Assembly (NCBI RefSeq): GCF_014648095.1
Contig: NZ_BMQL01000010.1
Coordinates: forward strand, 62,001 to 126,000
DNA length: 64,000 nucleotides
From: Deinococcus ruber
Lineage (GTDB): Bacteria > Deinococcota > Deinococci > Deinococcales > Deinococcaceae
Reading direction: 5' to 3'
Each line of letters begins with the position of its first letter. Position 1 is the stretch's first letter. Below, one piece after another: positions 41,631 to 53,565 of this stretch. Position numbers and translations under genes: made by a program. Under the pieces are notes generated by a model. That model ran no database searches and was not told the origin of the DNA. It saw only the letters and a program-made list of their open reading frames with translations.

Positions 41631-42079
41631 CCCCGGACATCCGGGAAGTAAGCGGTTCCGAAGTGGCGTCGGTGTACGCCGCGATGCACGAGCTGCGCGG
41701 CCACCGCCCACCGCTGGCATCGGCCCAGCACTTTGCCGATTGGGTGGAGGCCCGCTCGGACGAGGGCTACCGGCTGGCAGGCGCGTTCGTGGACGGCGAA
41801 CCGGAGGCGGCGGCTGTGGTGGGCTTTCGCCTCATGACGCTGCTGTACGCGGGCCGCACGCTGTATATCGATGATCTGAGTACGCGCTCTGTCTACCGGG
41901 GGCGGGGTCTGGGCCGGGCGCTGCTGGCCTGGGTCGAAGCCGAGGCGCGGCGGCTGGGCTGCGAGGAGCTGCACCTCGATTCGGGCGTGCAGCGTTTTCC
42001 CGCGCACCGCCTGTACCTGAAGGACGGCTTCGACATCACCGCACACCATTTCGGCAAATCGCTGAAGGACACGCCTTGA
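41627..42079 (+). CDS. GNAT-family N-acetyltransferase
   Basis: 150 aa, starting at a TTG that overlaps the cupin stop. Acetyl-CoA-binding segment RSVYRGRGLGRALLAWVEAE (~86-105) preceded by LYIDDLS, then LHLDSGVQRFPAHRLYLKDGF as motif B. The Arg-x-x-Gly-x-Gly core is intact. Its stop overlaps the next gene (TTGA). Confidence 0.9.
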   Translation: MTPDIREVSGSEVASVYAAMHELRGHRPPLASAQHFADWVEARSDEGYRLAGAFVDGEPEAAAVVGFRLMTLLYAGRTLYIDDLSTRSVYRGRGLGRALLAWVEAEARRLGCEELHLDSGVQRFPAHRLYLKDGFDITAHHFGKSLKDTP

Positions 42080-42648
42080 GCTACTACGACCCCGCCCGGC
42101 GCGACCCGACCATCAGCCGCAGGCCCGGCAACCGCCGTGACGACGTCTGGATTCGCGCCCTGCTCGCCCGCGTTCCGGTGTGCCGCGTGGCGACCCGCTG
42201 GAACGACATGCCGTTCATCAATCCGACCAGCTTCGTGTATCGTCCCGAGCACGGCGACATCGTGTTTCATTCCAATCTGGCGGGCCGGATGCGGGCCAAT
42301 GCCGAGCGCCATCAGGATGCGGGCGAGCAGGTGTGCTTCGAGGCGTCTGAAATCGGGGAACTGCTGCCCAGTAACGATCCGCTGGAACTGTCGATGCAGT
42401 ACCGCAGCGTCATTGCCTTCGGCCTGCTCGAACTGCTGGAAGACGACGCGGCCCGCAGCGCCCTGGAAGACCTGAGCCGCAAGTATTTTCCGCAGCTGCG
42501 CCCCGGCATCGAGATGCGCCCAATTTCCGAGAACGATCTGGTGCGGACCAGCGTATACCGCATTCATTCGCTGCGCTGGAGTGGGAAGGAAAACTGGGAA
42601 GAGCAGGCGATGCAGAGTGAGGAGTGGCCGCCGCTGGAGCAGCGCTGA
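42076..42648 (+). CDS. Pyridoxamine 5'-phosphate oxidase-like flavin-binding protein
   Basis: 190 aa of the PNPOx-like split-barrel family. PVCRVATRWNDMPFINPTSFVY (first strands), HGDIVFHSNLAGRMRANAERH and QVCFEASEIGELL fit the FMN-binding barrel used by NimA-like and F420/FMN reductases. The TTG start overlaps the upstream GNAT stop. No haem His pair is obvious. Function is unassigned; the operon (cupin, GNAT, flavoprotein) looks like detoxification or modification of a small molecule. Confidence 0.83.
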   Translation: MSYYDPARRDPTISRRPGNRRDDVWIRALLARVPVCRVATRWNDMPFINPTSFVYRPEHGDIVFHSNLAGRMRANAERHQDAGEQVCFEASEIGELLPSNDPLELSMQYRSVIAFGLLELLEDDAARSALEDLSRKYFPQLRPGIEMRPISENDLVRTSVYRIHSLRWSGKENWEEQAMQSEEWPPLEQR

Positions 42649-42666
42649 GCGGGGGCGAGGGGCTTT

Positions 42667-42851
42667 GAGCTATGGGCTATGGGCAACAGAGATAGAGATT
42701 CGCTGCGCTCATGTGTCGTTGTGAACGGACGCCCTTGAGGACGCCACGCCTCACCCCCAGCCGCTGACGCGGCGGCCCCCCTGAAGAGGGGCTGGAAGGT
42801 CAAATGCTTCAAGATGCTCTGGCAGTGGCCCATAGCTCACGGCCCATAGCC
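42667..42851. repeat. Intergenic inverted-repeat element
   Basis: About 185 bp with 11-bp perfect inverted ends, GAGCTATGGGC (42667-42677) and GCCCATAGCTC (42828-42838), each followed by a second copy of the TATGGGC/GCCCATA word. The centre holds CCGCTGACGCGGCGG and CCCCTGAAGAGGGG hairpins and no ORF. It resembles the small non-coding repeats of Deinococcus genomes; copy number cannot be tested here. Confidence 0.7.
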
Positions 42852-42896
42852 TAAATACCCTGCTCCCATTCTGCTCCCACCCAAGCCCCCACGCGC

Positions 42897-42902
42897 TAGA
42901 AT
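42897..42902 (+). promoter_or_regulatory. Leaderless -10 box for polA
   Basis: TAGAAT, six bases before the polA ATG at 42909. Confidence 0.7.
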
Positions 42903-42908
42903 GCGGTC

Positions 42909-45581
<2,673 letters not shown>

Positions 45582-45631
45582 GGGAAGTACGGGAGGTGCG
45601 CTCACGGCTTATCGCCAGGAGTCACTTTCGC

Positions 45632-45637
45632 TACACT
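45632..45637 (+). promoter_or_regulatory. Leaderless -10 box for upp
   Basis: TACACT, six bases before ATG 45644; it supports that start over the longer open frame. Confidence 0.65.
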
Positions 45638-45643
45638 TCCCCC

Positions 45644-46294
45644 ATGCCCCCAGAAGCTGCCCCCACCCGCAAGCTGACCGCCCCGCAACACCCCTTACTC
45701 ATGCACAAGCTCTCGCTGATGCGCGACATCCGCACGGGTGTCAAGGAGTTCCGTGAGCTGGCCGCCGAAGTGAGCCTGCTGCTGGCGTATGAAGCGATGC
45801 GCGATCTGGAAACCGCGCCCGAGACCCTGAGTACCCCACTCGCCACCGCCGAATTTCCGATGCTCAGCGGGAAGAAGCTGGCACTGGTGGCGATTCTGCG
45901 GGCGGGCCTGATCATGACCGAGAGCATGGTGCGCCTGATTCCGGCGGCGAAGGTCGGGCACATCGGCCTGTACCGCGACCCGGTCAGCCTGGAACCGGTG
46001 GCGTACTATTCTAAGCTGCCGCAGGACATCTCCGAGCGCCGCGTGTTCCTGACCGATCCGATGCTGGCGACGGGCGGTTCGGCGGTGGCGGCCATCGACA
46101 CCCTTAAGGCGGCGGGCGCACAGAGCATCAAGCTGATGACCATTCTGAGCGTGCCGGAAGGCATCAAGCGCGTTCACGACGCTCACCCCGATGTCGAGAT
46201 CGTGACGGCGGCCATCGACGACGGGCTGAACGATCACGGCTACATCGTGCCGGGCCTGGGCGACGCGGGCGACAGGATTTACGGAACGAAGTAG
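45644..46294 (+). CDS. upp: Uracil phosphoribosyltransferase
   Basis: Salvages uracil to UMP with PRPP. 216 aa, starting [10 protein letters not shown] at ATG 45644 (leaderless -10 box). Characteristic are [49 protein letters not shown], the PRPP loop [19 protein letters not shown], and the C-terminal uracil-binding [20 protein letters not shown]. Single gene; normal length. Confidence 0.97.
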   Translation: MPPEAAPTRKLTAPQHPLLMHKLSLMRDIRTGVKEFRELAAEVSLLLAYEAMRDLETAPETLSTPLATAEFPMLSGKKLALVAILRAGLIMTESMVRLIPAAKVGHIGLYRDPVSLEPVAYYSKLPQDISERRVFLTDPMLATGGSAVAAIDTLKAAGAQSIKLMTILSVPEGIKRVHDAHPDVEIVTAAIDDGLNDHGYIVPGLGDAGDRIYGTK

Positions 46295-46504
46295 GGCAGC
46301 TTGTAGCGTGTTGCCTGTCGCTTGTAGAAACAGCCACGAGCCACAGGTCACATGCTGCTCTAGACCATTTCTTGCGATTCCTCACACGGGCGTCGTACAC
46401 TGGTCTCTGTCCGCAAGGCCCTAAAATTCGCACCGCCCTCTCGTCACGCACCCCAATTGCCCGAGGAAACTCACGGGTAAGAGCCGGGGAAAGGTAGGCA
46501 CATC

Positions 46505-47674
<1,170 letters not shown>

Positions 47675-47684
47675 ACCGGGCATT

Positions 47685-47726
47685 CAGCAGGGGGCAGGCA
47701 GCTTTCGGGTTGCCTGCCCCCTGCTG
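47685..47726 (+). terminator. Strong hairpin terminator after the ABC ATPase
   Basis: 16-bp stem CAGCAGGGGGCAGGCA / TGCCTGCCCCCTGCTG with a ten-base loop; only a short TTG follows. Confidence 0.85.
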
Positions 47727-47779
47727 TTGCCGCCCCCGCCCTTCTGAGGAAACCTGGTCACGTTTCTCATACCCCCGGA

Positions 47780-47808
47780 TTGCCGTTGCCCGCTGCATCG
47801 GCTAGATT
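47780..47808 (+). promoter_or_regulatory. Promoter of the amino-acid binding protein gene
   Basis: TTGCCG (47780-47785), 17-base spacer, TAGATT (47803-47808). A leader of about 35 bases with GGAGG leads to ATG 47851. Confidence 0.7.
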
Positions 47809-47850
47809 GGTCCGAGTTCATTCCACGTTCACGCACACCGGAGGTTTCCC

Positions 47851-48606
47851 ATGAAGAAAGCCATCATCGCTCTGTGTACCCTCGCCGTACTCGGCAGTCT
47901 CGCTCAGGCCCGCACCTGGGATCAGATCAAGGCCAGCGGCACCATCAAGATCGCCACCGAGGGCGCGTTCCCCCCCTTCAACTACTTCGAGGGCAAGAAG
48001 CTGACCGGCTTCGAGGTCGATCTGGGAACGGCCATCGGCAAGCAACTCGGCCTGAAGGTGGAGTGGGTCACGCAGCCGTTCGACAACCTGCTGATCGGGC
48101 TGAACCAGGACCGCTACGATTTCGTGATCGCCTCGCACGGCATCACGCCCGAGCGCCAGAAAGCGGTGGATTTTTCCAACCCGCACTACTGCACCGGCGG
48201 GGCCATCGTCAGCAAGGTGGGCGGCCCCAAGACGGTCGCTGACCTGAAGGGCAAGACGGTGGCGGTGCAGGTCGGCACCACGTATCTGGAAAATGTGCAG
48301 AAGGTTGCGGGCGTGGGCAGCGTCAAGACCTTCCCCAAGGACACCGACGCCCAGGCCGCGCTGATGGCGGGCCGCGTCGATGTGTGGGTGGGCGACAAGT
48401 TCAGTGCGCTGGACGTGGTGAAGGCTCAGGGCGGCAAGCTCCAGCTCGGAAGCCTGCTGTTTCAGGAGCGCATCGCCATGGCGGTCAAGAAGGGCAACAG
48501 CAGCCTGCTGAAAGAGCTGAACAGCAGCCTCGCCACCGAGCTGAGCAACGGCACCTACGCCAAGCTGAGCAATCAGTACTTCAAGATGGACATTCGCTGC
48601 AAATAA
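47851..48606 (+). CDS. Amino-acid ABC transporter substrate-binding protein
   Basis: Extracytoplasmic solute-binding protein of family 3, 251 aa. Signal peptide MKKAIIALCTLAVLGSLAQA; the mature part has TIKIATEGAFPPFNYF, LTGFEVDLGTAIGKQLGL, DNLLIGLNQDRYDFVIAS and DFSNPHYCTGG, the typical family pattern for polar amino acids. There is no lipobox. GGAGG precedes ATG 47851. No permease or ATPase for amino acids is nearby, so it must pair with a transporter elsewhere. Two cysteines (PHYC and near the end) could form a disulfide. Confidence 0.94.
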   Translation: MKKAIIALCTLAVLGSLAQARTWDQIKASGTIKIATEGAFPPFNYFEGKKLTGFEVDLGTAIGKQLGLKVEWVTQPFDNLLIGLNQDRYDFVIASHGITPERQKAVDFSNPHYCTGGAIVSKVGGPKTVADLKGKTVAVQVGTTYLENVQKVAGVGSVKTFPKDTDAQAALMAGRVDVWVGDKFSALDVVKAQGGKLQLGSLLFQERIAMAVKKGNSSLLKELNSSLATELSNGTYAKLSNQYFKMDIRCK

Positions 48607-48657
48607 CGCCTGTTGCGTGTGCCTTGTAGAAAGAGCGAACAACGAATACACAGAAAG

Positions 48658-48681
48658 CCCCGCCGATCTGGTGGGGTTTTT
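48658..48681 (+). terminator. Rho-independent terminator
   Basis: CCCCGCC-GATCT-GGTGGGG (48658-48676) followed by TTTTTC, 52 bases after the binding-protein stop. Confidence 0.88.
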
Positions 48682-48771
48682 CTGTTGCTGCGGCTCTGAA
48701 ATTTGAGCGCAAGAACTGGATGGTGCTGTCTGCCGCGCCTGCCTATGCTGAGTCTTAAGGGAGGTTGACCC

Positions 48772-49839
48772 ATGACCCAGACCATGACAGACGATGCCTG
48801 CTGGCAGGCGATTCAGACGCGGGATGCGGCCTTTGACGGGCAGTTTTACTACGCGGTGACCACCACCGGAATTTACTGCCGCCCGTCGTGTCCGTCGCGC
48901 CGGGCAAAGCGCGAGCACGTGCAGTATTTTGCCGACCTGTCGGCGGCTCAGGCGGCTGGCTTTCGTGCCTGCCTGCGCTGTAAACCCGGCGAAGTCGGAG
49001 CCGCTCAGCGGGTGGTGGCGCAGCTTCAGGGGCTGCTCGACACCGCCGAACCCGTGCCCACGCTGGCGCAACTGGGGCAGGCGGTGGGCCTCAGTCCATT
49101 TTATGTGCAGCGCATGTTCAAGGCGGCGCTGGGCGTCAGTCCGAAGCAGTACGCGCTGGGGCGGCGTGGCGAGCGCCTGAAGGCAGAACTGCGGGCCGGG
49201 AGTGCCGTCACCACCGCCATGTACGACGCCGGACACCCCTCCTCGCGCACGCTCTACGATCCGGCTACCGATCAGCTCGGGATGCCGCCCAGCAGCTATC
49301 GGCGCGGCGGGGCGGGGCAGCAGGTGTTCTATACCGTCGTCCAGAGCGTGCTGGGGCCGATGCTGGTGGCCGCCACCGGGCGCGGGCTGTGTTCGGTGCG
49401 CTTTGGCGACGCGGCGGAACTGGTGGCAGAGCTGCGGGCCGAGTATCCACAGGCCGAACTGCTGTCAGAGGCCGCTCCGCTCCAGCCGTATCTGACGGCG
49501 CTGCATGCCGAGCTGGCAGGGCGACCGGCAGCGGCGCTGAACCTGCCCCGCGACGCGGCGGGTACCGACTTCCAGCGGCGGGTGTGGGAGGCGCTGCGCG
49601 GCATTCCGGCGGGCGAGACGCGCTCGTATGCCGACGTTGCCGCCCTGATCGGAGAGCCGAATGCGGTGCGGGCCGTGGCGCGGGCCTGCGCGAGCAATCC
49701 GCTGGCACTGGTGGTGCCGTGTCACCGGGTCGTTCGCAGGGGCGGGGAATTGGGCGGCTACCGCTGGGGCGTGGAGCGCAAACGGGCGCTGCTGGAGGGC
49801 GAACAGCGTGCCCGCCAGAATGCCGCGCAGCCCGCCTGA
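48772..49839 (+). CDS. ada: Ada: methylphosphotriester/O6-methylguanine methyltransferase and transcriptional activator
   Basis: 355 aa with the three Ada parts in order: the zinc domain with four cysteines C36, C40, C67 and C70 (GIYCRPSC, FRACLRCKP); an AraC-like helix-turn-helix (~85-165, LAQLGQAVGLSPFYVQRMFK); and the methyltransferase (~185-345) with FQRRVWEALRGIPAGETRSY and the acceptor Cys317 in VVPCHRVV. After alkylation damage it would transfer methyl groups to itself and switch on repair genes. AAGGGAGG lies at 48757-48764 before ATG. Complete and of normal length. Confidence 0.96.
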   Translation: MTQTMTDDACWQAIQTRDAAFDGQFYYAVTTTGIYCRPSCPSRRAKREHVQYFADLSAAQAAGFRACLRCKPGEVGAAQRVVAQLQGLLDTAEPVPTLAQLGQAVGLSPFYVQRMFKAALGVSPKQYALGRRGERLKAELRAGSAVTTAMYDAGHPSSRTLYDPATDQLGMPPSSYRRGGAGQQVFYTVVQSVLGPMLVAATGRGLCSVRFGDAAELVAELRAEYPQAELLSEAAPLQPYLTALHAELAGRPAAALNLPRDAAGTDFQRRVWEALRGIPAGETRSYADVAALIGEPNAVRAVARACASNPLALVVPCHRVVRRGGELGGYRWGVERKRALLEGEQRARQNAAQPA

Positions 49840-49953
49840 GGCTCGGATTTCCAGCTCCCATCGGAATGCCCGATACCAGCTTCAGTGCGTGCCAGCCGCG
49901 CCCGATGGCGTACCGGACGGCAAAAGCGCACCCTGAATTCAGGAGGCACCACC

Positions 49954-50253
49954 ATGACCATGCACCACGTTCGCCCGCCGGTTTCGCTGCCGCTCGTTCC
50001 TCAGCTTCCGCCGCGTGTACAGGCATCTGACCGGGTCTTCGGTGCCTACGTGTTTGAAGTGACCGTGCCCGAAGGTCAGGTGCTGCACCCCGTCGAGGGC
50101 TGGACGCTACGGCTGTGGCCTCAGGCCAGACTGGGTGACGGCACGCTGGAAGCCCGTGCAGACGGCAGCGAGCCGCTTTCCGATCTGCTGGACCAGCTCG
50201 GAGCGCAGCGCATTCGCCCACTCGGGCCGATCCGCGTCAGAAAGAGCGGCTGA
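49954..50253 (+). CDS. Hypothetical protein
   Basis: 99 residues from ATG 49954, which has AGGAGG upstream (49941-49946); the frame opens earlier without a start signal. MTMHHVRPPVSLPLVPQLPP leads into a compact beta-rich part (GAYVFEVTVPEGQVLHPVEG, WTLRLWPQ, DGTLEARADG). No cysteine, signal or membrane segment. I do not recognise it; the good ribosome site and codon use argue it is real. 114 bases after ada. Confidence 0.65.
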   Translation: MTMHHVRPPVSLPLVPQLPPRVQASDRVFGAYVFEVTVPEGQVLHPVEGWTLRLWPQARLGDGTLEARADGSEPLSDLLDQLGAQRIRPLGPIRVRKSG

Positions 50254-50370
50254 TCTCGGTTCCGAGCAGTTCCCTGACCATAGGTTCAGGGGATTGTTCT
50301 TTCAGACCAACTGGAGCCTTTCGTCAAGAAGCGCATTGCTCTGACGCGGGCTGAAGAAGCGCTGAGGCGG

Positions 50371-50376
50371 CATAAT
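50371..50376 (+). promoter_or_regulatory. Leaderless -10-like box
   Basis: CATAAT, six bases before GTG 50383; similar to TATAAT but lacking the first T. Confidence 0.5.
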
Positions 50377-50382
50377 CGGCCT

Positions 50383-51318
50383 GTGACCTTGCCGCCCGAA
50401 CCGTCCACCACCGCGTTTCCCCGTGCGTGGAGCGTGATGCGCCAGTTTGCAGGCACGGGCCGCGCTCCTCGCCGCCAGTTTCTGCCGCCCGGCGCGGTGG
50501 CGGAGCTGCTGGCCGGAGCCGAAGCGCTGCTGCCAGTGCTGGACGCACCCGAGCTGCCCTGGGCACTGGCCGAGGCGGTGCACGACCCCGCTTATCTGGA
50601 GCGCTGGCGCAGCGGCTCAGTCACGCGGGCCGAAGAGCGGGCGATGGGCTTTGGCTGGGACGCCCAGATTGCCCGGCGCGGGCGGCTGTCGAGCGGCGCG
50701 ACCCTCGCGGCCACACAGGACGCCCTGAGCTACGGCGCGGGCCTGCATCTGGGCGGCGGCACCCACCACGCTTACGCCGAGCATGCCGAGGGATTCAGCT
50801 TTCTGAACGACGTGGTGATCGCCGCCCACTGGGCCAGAACGCAGGGAACCGGGCGGGTGGCGGTACTCGATCTGGACGTGCATCAGGGCAACGGCACCGC
50901 GCACATGCTGGAGAAGCAGCTCTGGGCGCTGCCGATCAGTCTGCACGCGGCGGGAAATTACCCGTTCGTGAAGGAGCCGGGCGGCCTGAATATCGAGCTG
51001 CCCGGCGGGACCGACGACGCGGCGTATCTGGACGCGCTGGAATCGCGGGCCTTTCCGGCGCTGCGACACTTTCGCCCCGACCTGCTGTACTTTCTTGCCG
51101 GGGCCGACGTTCTGGCGGGCGATCAGCTGGGCAAGCTGGCCCTGACGCTGGGCGGCGTGCAGCAGCGAGACGAGCGGGTGTATGCGCTGGCCCGCGAACT
51201 GGGTGTGCCGCACGTGACCGTGATGGCGGGCGGCTACAACCACGATCCCGAACAGGTGGTGGCTGCCCGGCTGAACACCCTGCGGGCGTGGCTGGCTGTG
51301 GTTCCGGCCTCAAACTGA
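50383..51318 (+). CDS. Histone-deacetylase superfamily (AcuC-like) hydrolase
   Basis: 311-residue zinc amidohydrolase of the HDAC/acetoin-utilisation family. Active-site segments: LGGGTHHAYAEHAEGFSFLN (~125-144, the paired histidines and the FN turn), VAVLDLDVHQGNGTAHML (~158-175, with metal ligands D and H), and FLAGADVLAGDQLGKLAL (~239-256, with the third ligand D). Bacterial members deacetylate lysines or small acetylated amines. GTG start with a -10-like box six bases upstream. Monocistronic. Confidence 0.91.
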   Translation: MTLPPEPSTTAFPRAWSVMRQFAGTGRAPRRQFLPPGAVAELLAGAEALLPVLDAPELPWALAEAVHDPAYLERWRSGSVTRAEERAMGFGWDAQIARRGRLSSGATLAATQDALSYGAGLHLGGGTHHAYAEHAEGFSFLNDVVIAAHWARTQGTGRVAVLDLDVHQGNGTAHMLEKQLWALPISLHAAGNYPFVKEPGGLNIELPGGTDDAAYLDALESRAFPALRHFRPDLLYFLAGADVLAGDQLGKLALTLGGVQQRDERVYALARELGVPHVTVMAGGYNHDPEQVVAARLNTLRAWLAVVPASN

Positions 51319-51425
51319 GCCGTGATCCTGGCGCGGGTGCTGGCTTCATTCATCCGGCGTCAGCCAGCGCGGGGCAGCATGAACGGGTGTCTTTTCTCCG
51401 TGTCTGCGCCGTACCCTTAAGTGCC

Positions 51426-52778
51426 ATGATCCTCACCGTGACTTCCCCTGTCAGCGCCGTCGCCTCGGCGCTCCCGGCCCCGGCCCTGTCGAGCCTGACG
51501 CTGCCGATCACGCTGCCGATGTCGAGCCTGAAGGCGGCGGCACTGGCGCGGGTGCCCGACATTCTGGCGAGCATCGATCAGCAGCAGACTTTCGCGGGTG
51601 GCCTCATCACCGTTCACCTGACGGGCGAGGTGCGGCGCAGCGGCGACCTGACCCTGACGCCCGACGGCGACGGTCTGCGCCTGAGCCTGCCGATCTCGGC
51701 CACCTTCCGCGCCGCGCCGATTGGCCTGGGTGACTTCCTGACCCGCGATTTCAAGGGCGCGGCGGTCATCACGGCGCATGTCACGCCCGTAATTTCCGAA
51801 GACTGGAATGCGGGCGTGAAGGTGCAGGCCGACTACCACTGGACTGACCCACTGAGCTTCGAACTGATGAAAGGTGTGACCATTCAGGTGCAGACGCTGA
51901 TCGATCCTCAGCTCCGCGCCCGGCTGGGCAGCATCTCGGAGGGCATGAACACCGCCGCCCGCAGCGGTCTGAAACTGCGCGAGCGGGCGACGCAGCTGTG
52001 GGGCCAACTGGCGCAGCCCTGGACGCTGCCGGGCGTGGAAGGCGGCTCGGCGCAGATTCGCCCCCAGGGTCTGACGGTCACGCCCCTGGCCTTCACGCCC
52101 GACGCCGCGACCCTGACGCTGGGCAGCAGCTTTCTGGCGAGTGCCAGCCTGGGCACGCGGCCCGCGCCCGTGCCCGCGTCGCCGCTGCCCCCGCTGAAGA
52201 TCGGGGTGCCGCAGGGCCGGGGCGTGCAGCTTCTGCTGCCGGTGTCGCTGGCGTATCCGCAGCTTTCGCAGCTTGCCACCCAGTACGCGGCCCGGCAGGA
52301 ATTCCCGCTGCCGCTGCCGTTTCGCCCGGCCCTGAAGGTGCAGGACATCGCGCTGAGTTCATCCGGCCCCGGCCACCTGAACGCCGCCGTGCGTCTGAGC
52401 GTGCGGGCGCTGGGACTGAGCATTCCCGCCACCGTGGACGTAAGCGGCACACCACATCTGGAAGGCACCGTCCTGACGCTGGAACATGTGACGGTCAAGA
52501 CCCGGCCGAGCGGCGTGACGGCGCGGGTGCTGGGCTGGCTGGCCGACGCACGGGTTCAGACGCTGCTGGGAAAACAGGCCCGCTTCGACCTGGGGCCAGC
52601 GCTGGAAGGAGCCAGAGCCAGCATCCAGGCGCGGCTGCCCTATACCGCCGCGCCGGGCGTGACGCTGGCAGGCCGGGTAGAACATCTGGCGCTCAAGTCG
52701 GTAAGCGTGGACACAGCGGGCGTGCTGGCACTGGCCGAGGCACAGGGCACGCTGGCAGCGCGGGTCGAGGTGAAGTAA
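51426..52778 (+). CDS. DUF4403-like protein
   Basis: 450 aa; ATG 51426 with TACCCT eight bases earlier (51412-51417), so perhaps leaderless. Only the last part of the long open frame is coding. The protein is made of long beta-strand-rich stretches (ITVHLTGEVRRSGDLTLTPD, LRLSLPISATFRAAPIGLGD, IRPQGLTVTPLAFTP, LKIGVPQGRGVQLLLPVSLA) with LRARLGSISEGMNTAARSGL in the middle, which resembles DUF4403 proteins, thought to be BPI/lipid-transfer-like. No signal peptide is evident. The family call is moderate; function unknown. Confidence 0.7.
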   Translation: MILTVTSPVSAVASALPAPALSSLTLPITLPMSSLKAAALARVPDILASIDQQQTFAGGLITVHLTGEVRRSGDLTLTPDGDGLRLSLPISATFRAAPIGLGDFLTRDFKGAAVITAHVTPVISEDWNAGVKVQADYHWTDPLSFELMKGVTIQVQTLIDPQLRARLGSISEGMNTAARSGLKLRERATQLWGQLAQPWTLPGVEGGSAQIRPQGLTVTPLAFTPDAATLTLGSSFLASASLGTRPAPVPASPLPPLKIGVPQGRGVQLLLPVSLAYPQLSQLATQYAARQEFPLPLPFRPALKVQDIALSSSGPGHLNAAVRLSVRALGLSIPATVDVSGTPHLEGTVLTLEHVTVKTRPSGVTARVLGWLADARVQTLLGKQARFDLGPALEGARASIQARLPYTAAPGVTLAGRVEHLALKSVSVDTAGVLALAEAQGTLAARVEVK

Positions 52779-52794
52779 GGATGTGATGGGGAAG

Positions 52795-52950
52795 GCGTGA
52801 TGGGTGATGAGGCGGTTTCTGAAGTGCATCATCAGACAGGTTCTTGGACAGATGAGTCGGCACGCGGAAGCTGTGCGTTGCCTGCTCGCACCAGTCGGCT
52901 TCGCAGTTCTTTCAGATCAGTGCAACCGCAATCCTCATCACGCGTCACGC
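52795..52950. repeat. Intergenic inverted-repeat element
   Basis: Ends GCGTGATGGGTGATGAG (52795-52811) and CTCATCACGCGTCACGC (52934-52950) are inverted copies with two mismatches in 17, enclosing 122 bp without a gene. It lies between the 3' ends of convergent genes. Confidence 0.65.
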
Positions 52951-52962
52951 ATTACGTTCCTG

Positions 52963-53565
52963 CTACAGCCAGCCCATTTCCCGTGCCCGGCGTGCCGCTT
53001 CCACGCGGCCTTTCGCCCCCAGCTTGCTGATCGCCTCCGACAGGTAGTTGCGAACTGTGCCTTCGCTTAGGCTCAGGGCAGCGGCGATGCTGCTGGTGCT
53101 GGCTCCGTTCTCGGCGGCCTGGAGCACCTGACGTTCGCGTTCGGTCAGGGGGCTGTGCGCGTCCCAGGCTCCGGCGGCCAGTTCCGGCGTGATGGAACGC
53201 CCGCCCGCATGCACCCGCCGGATCGCGTCGGCAAGCTGTTCGGCGGGTGCGTCTTTCAGCAGGTAGCCGCGTGCCCCCACCTCCAGCGCCCGGCGCAGAT
53301 AGCCTGCCCGCCCGAAGGTGGTCACGATGATGACCCGCACCCCCGACCCTGCCGCTTTCAGGCGCTCGGCCACGTCCAGCCCCGACAGGCGCGGCATCTC
53401 GATATCGGTCACCAGCACGTCGGGCGCGAGGCGCTGACACAGTTCCAGCGCCGCCTCGCCGTCTGGAGCCTGCCCCACCACCTCCAGATCACTTTCCAGC
53501 GACAGCAGCGCCGACAGTGCGCCCAGCACCAGCCCCTGATCTTCGGCCAGCACGACGCGGATCAT
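52963..53565 (-). CDS. NarL/LuxR-family response regulator (DesR-like)
   Basis: 200 aa. Receiver domain: acidic pocket AEDQG (~6-10), phospho-acceptor in VLVTDIEMPRLSG (Asp ~53), VTTF and YLLKDAP (Lys ~104). The C-terminal LuxR-type DNA-binding domain is LTERERQVLQAAENGASTSS and TVRNYLSEAISKLGAKGRVE. Pairs with the histidine kinase, whose stop it overlaps by four bases. Likely regulates the ABC transporter genes 1.3 kb upstream on the same strand. Confidence 0.94.
   Translation of the reverse strand: MIRVVLAEDQGLVLGALSALLSLESDLEVVGQAPDGEAALELCQRLAPDVLVTDIEMPRLSGLDVAERLKAAGSGVRVIIVTTFGRAGYLRRALEVGARGYLLKDAPAEQLADAIRRVHAGGRSITPELAAGAWDAHSPLTERERQVLQAAENGASTSSIAAALSLSEGTVRNYLSEAISKLGAKGRVEAARRAREMGWL

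Noticed and set aside
50427..51425. Long N-terminal extension of the DUF4403-like frame
   Set aside because: It only shadows the deacetylase gene; ATG 51426 begins the protein-like part.
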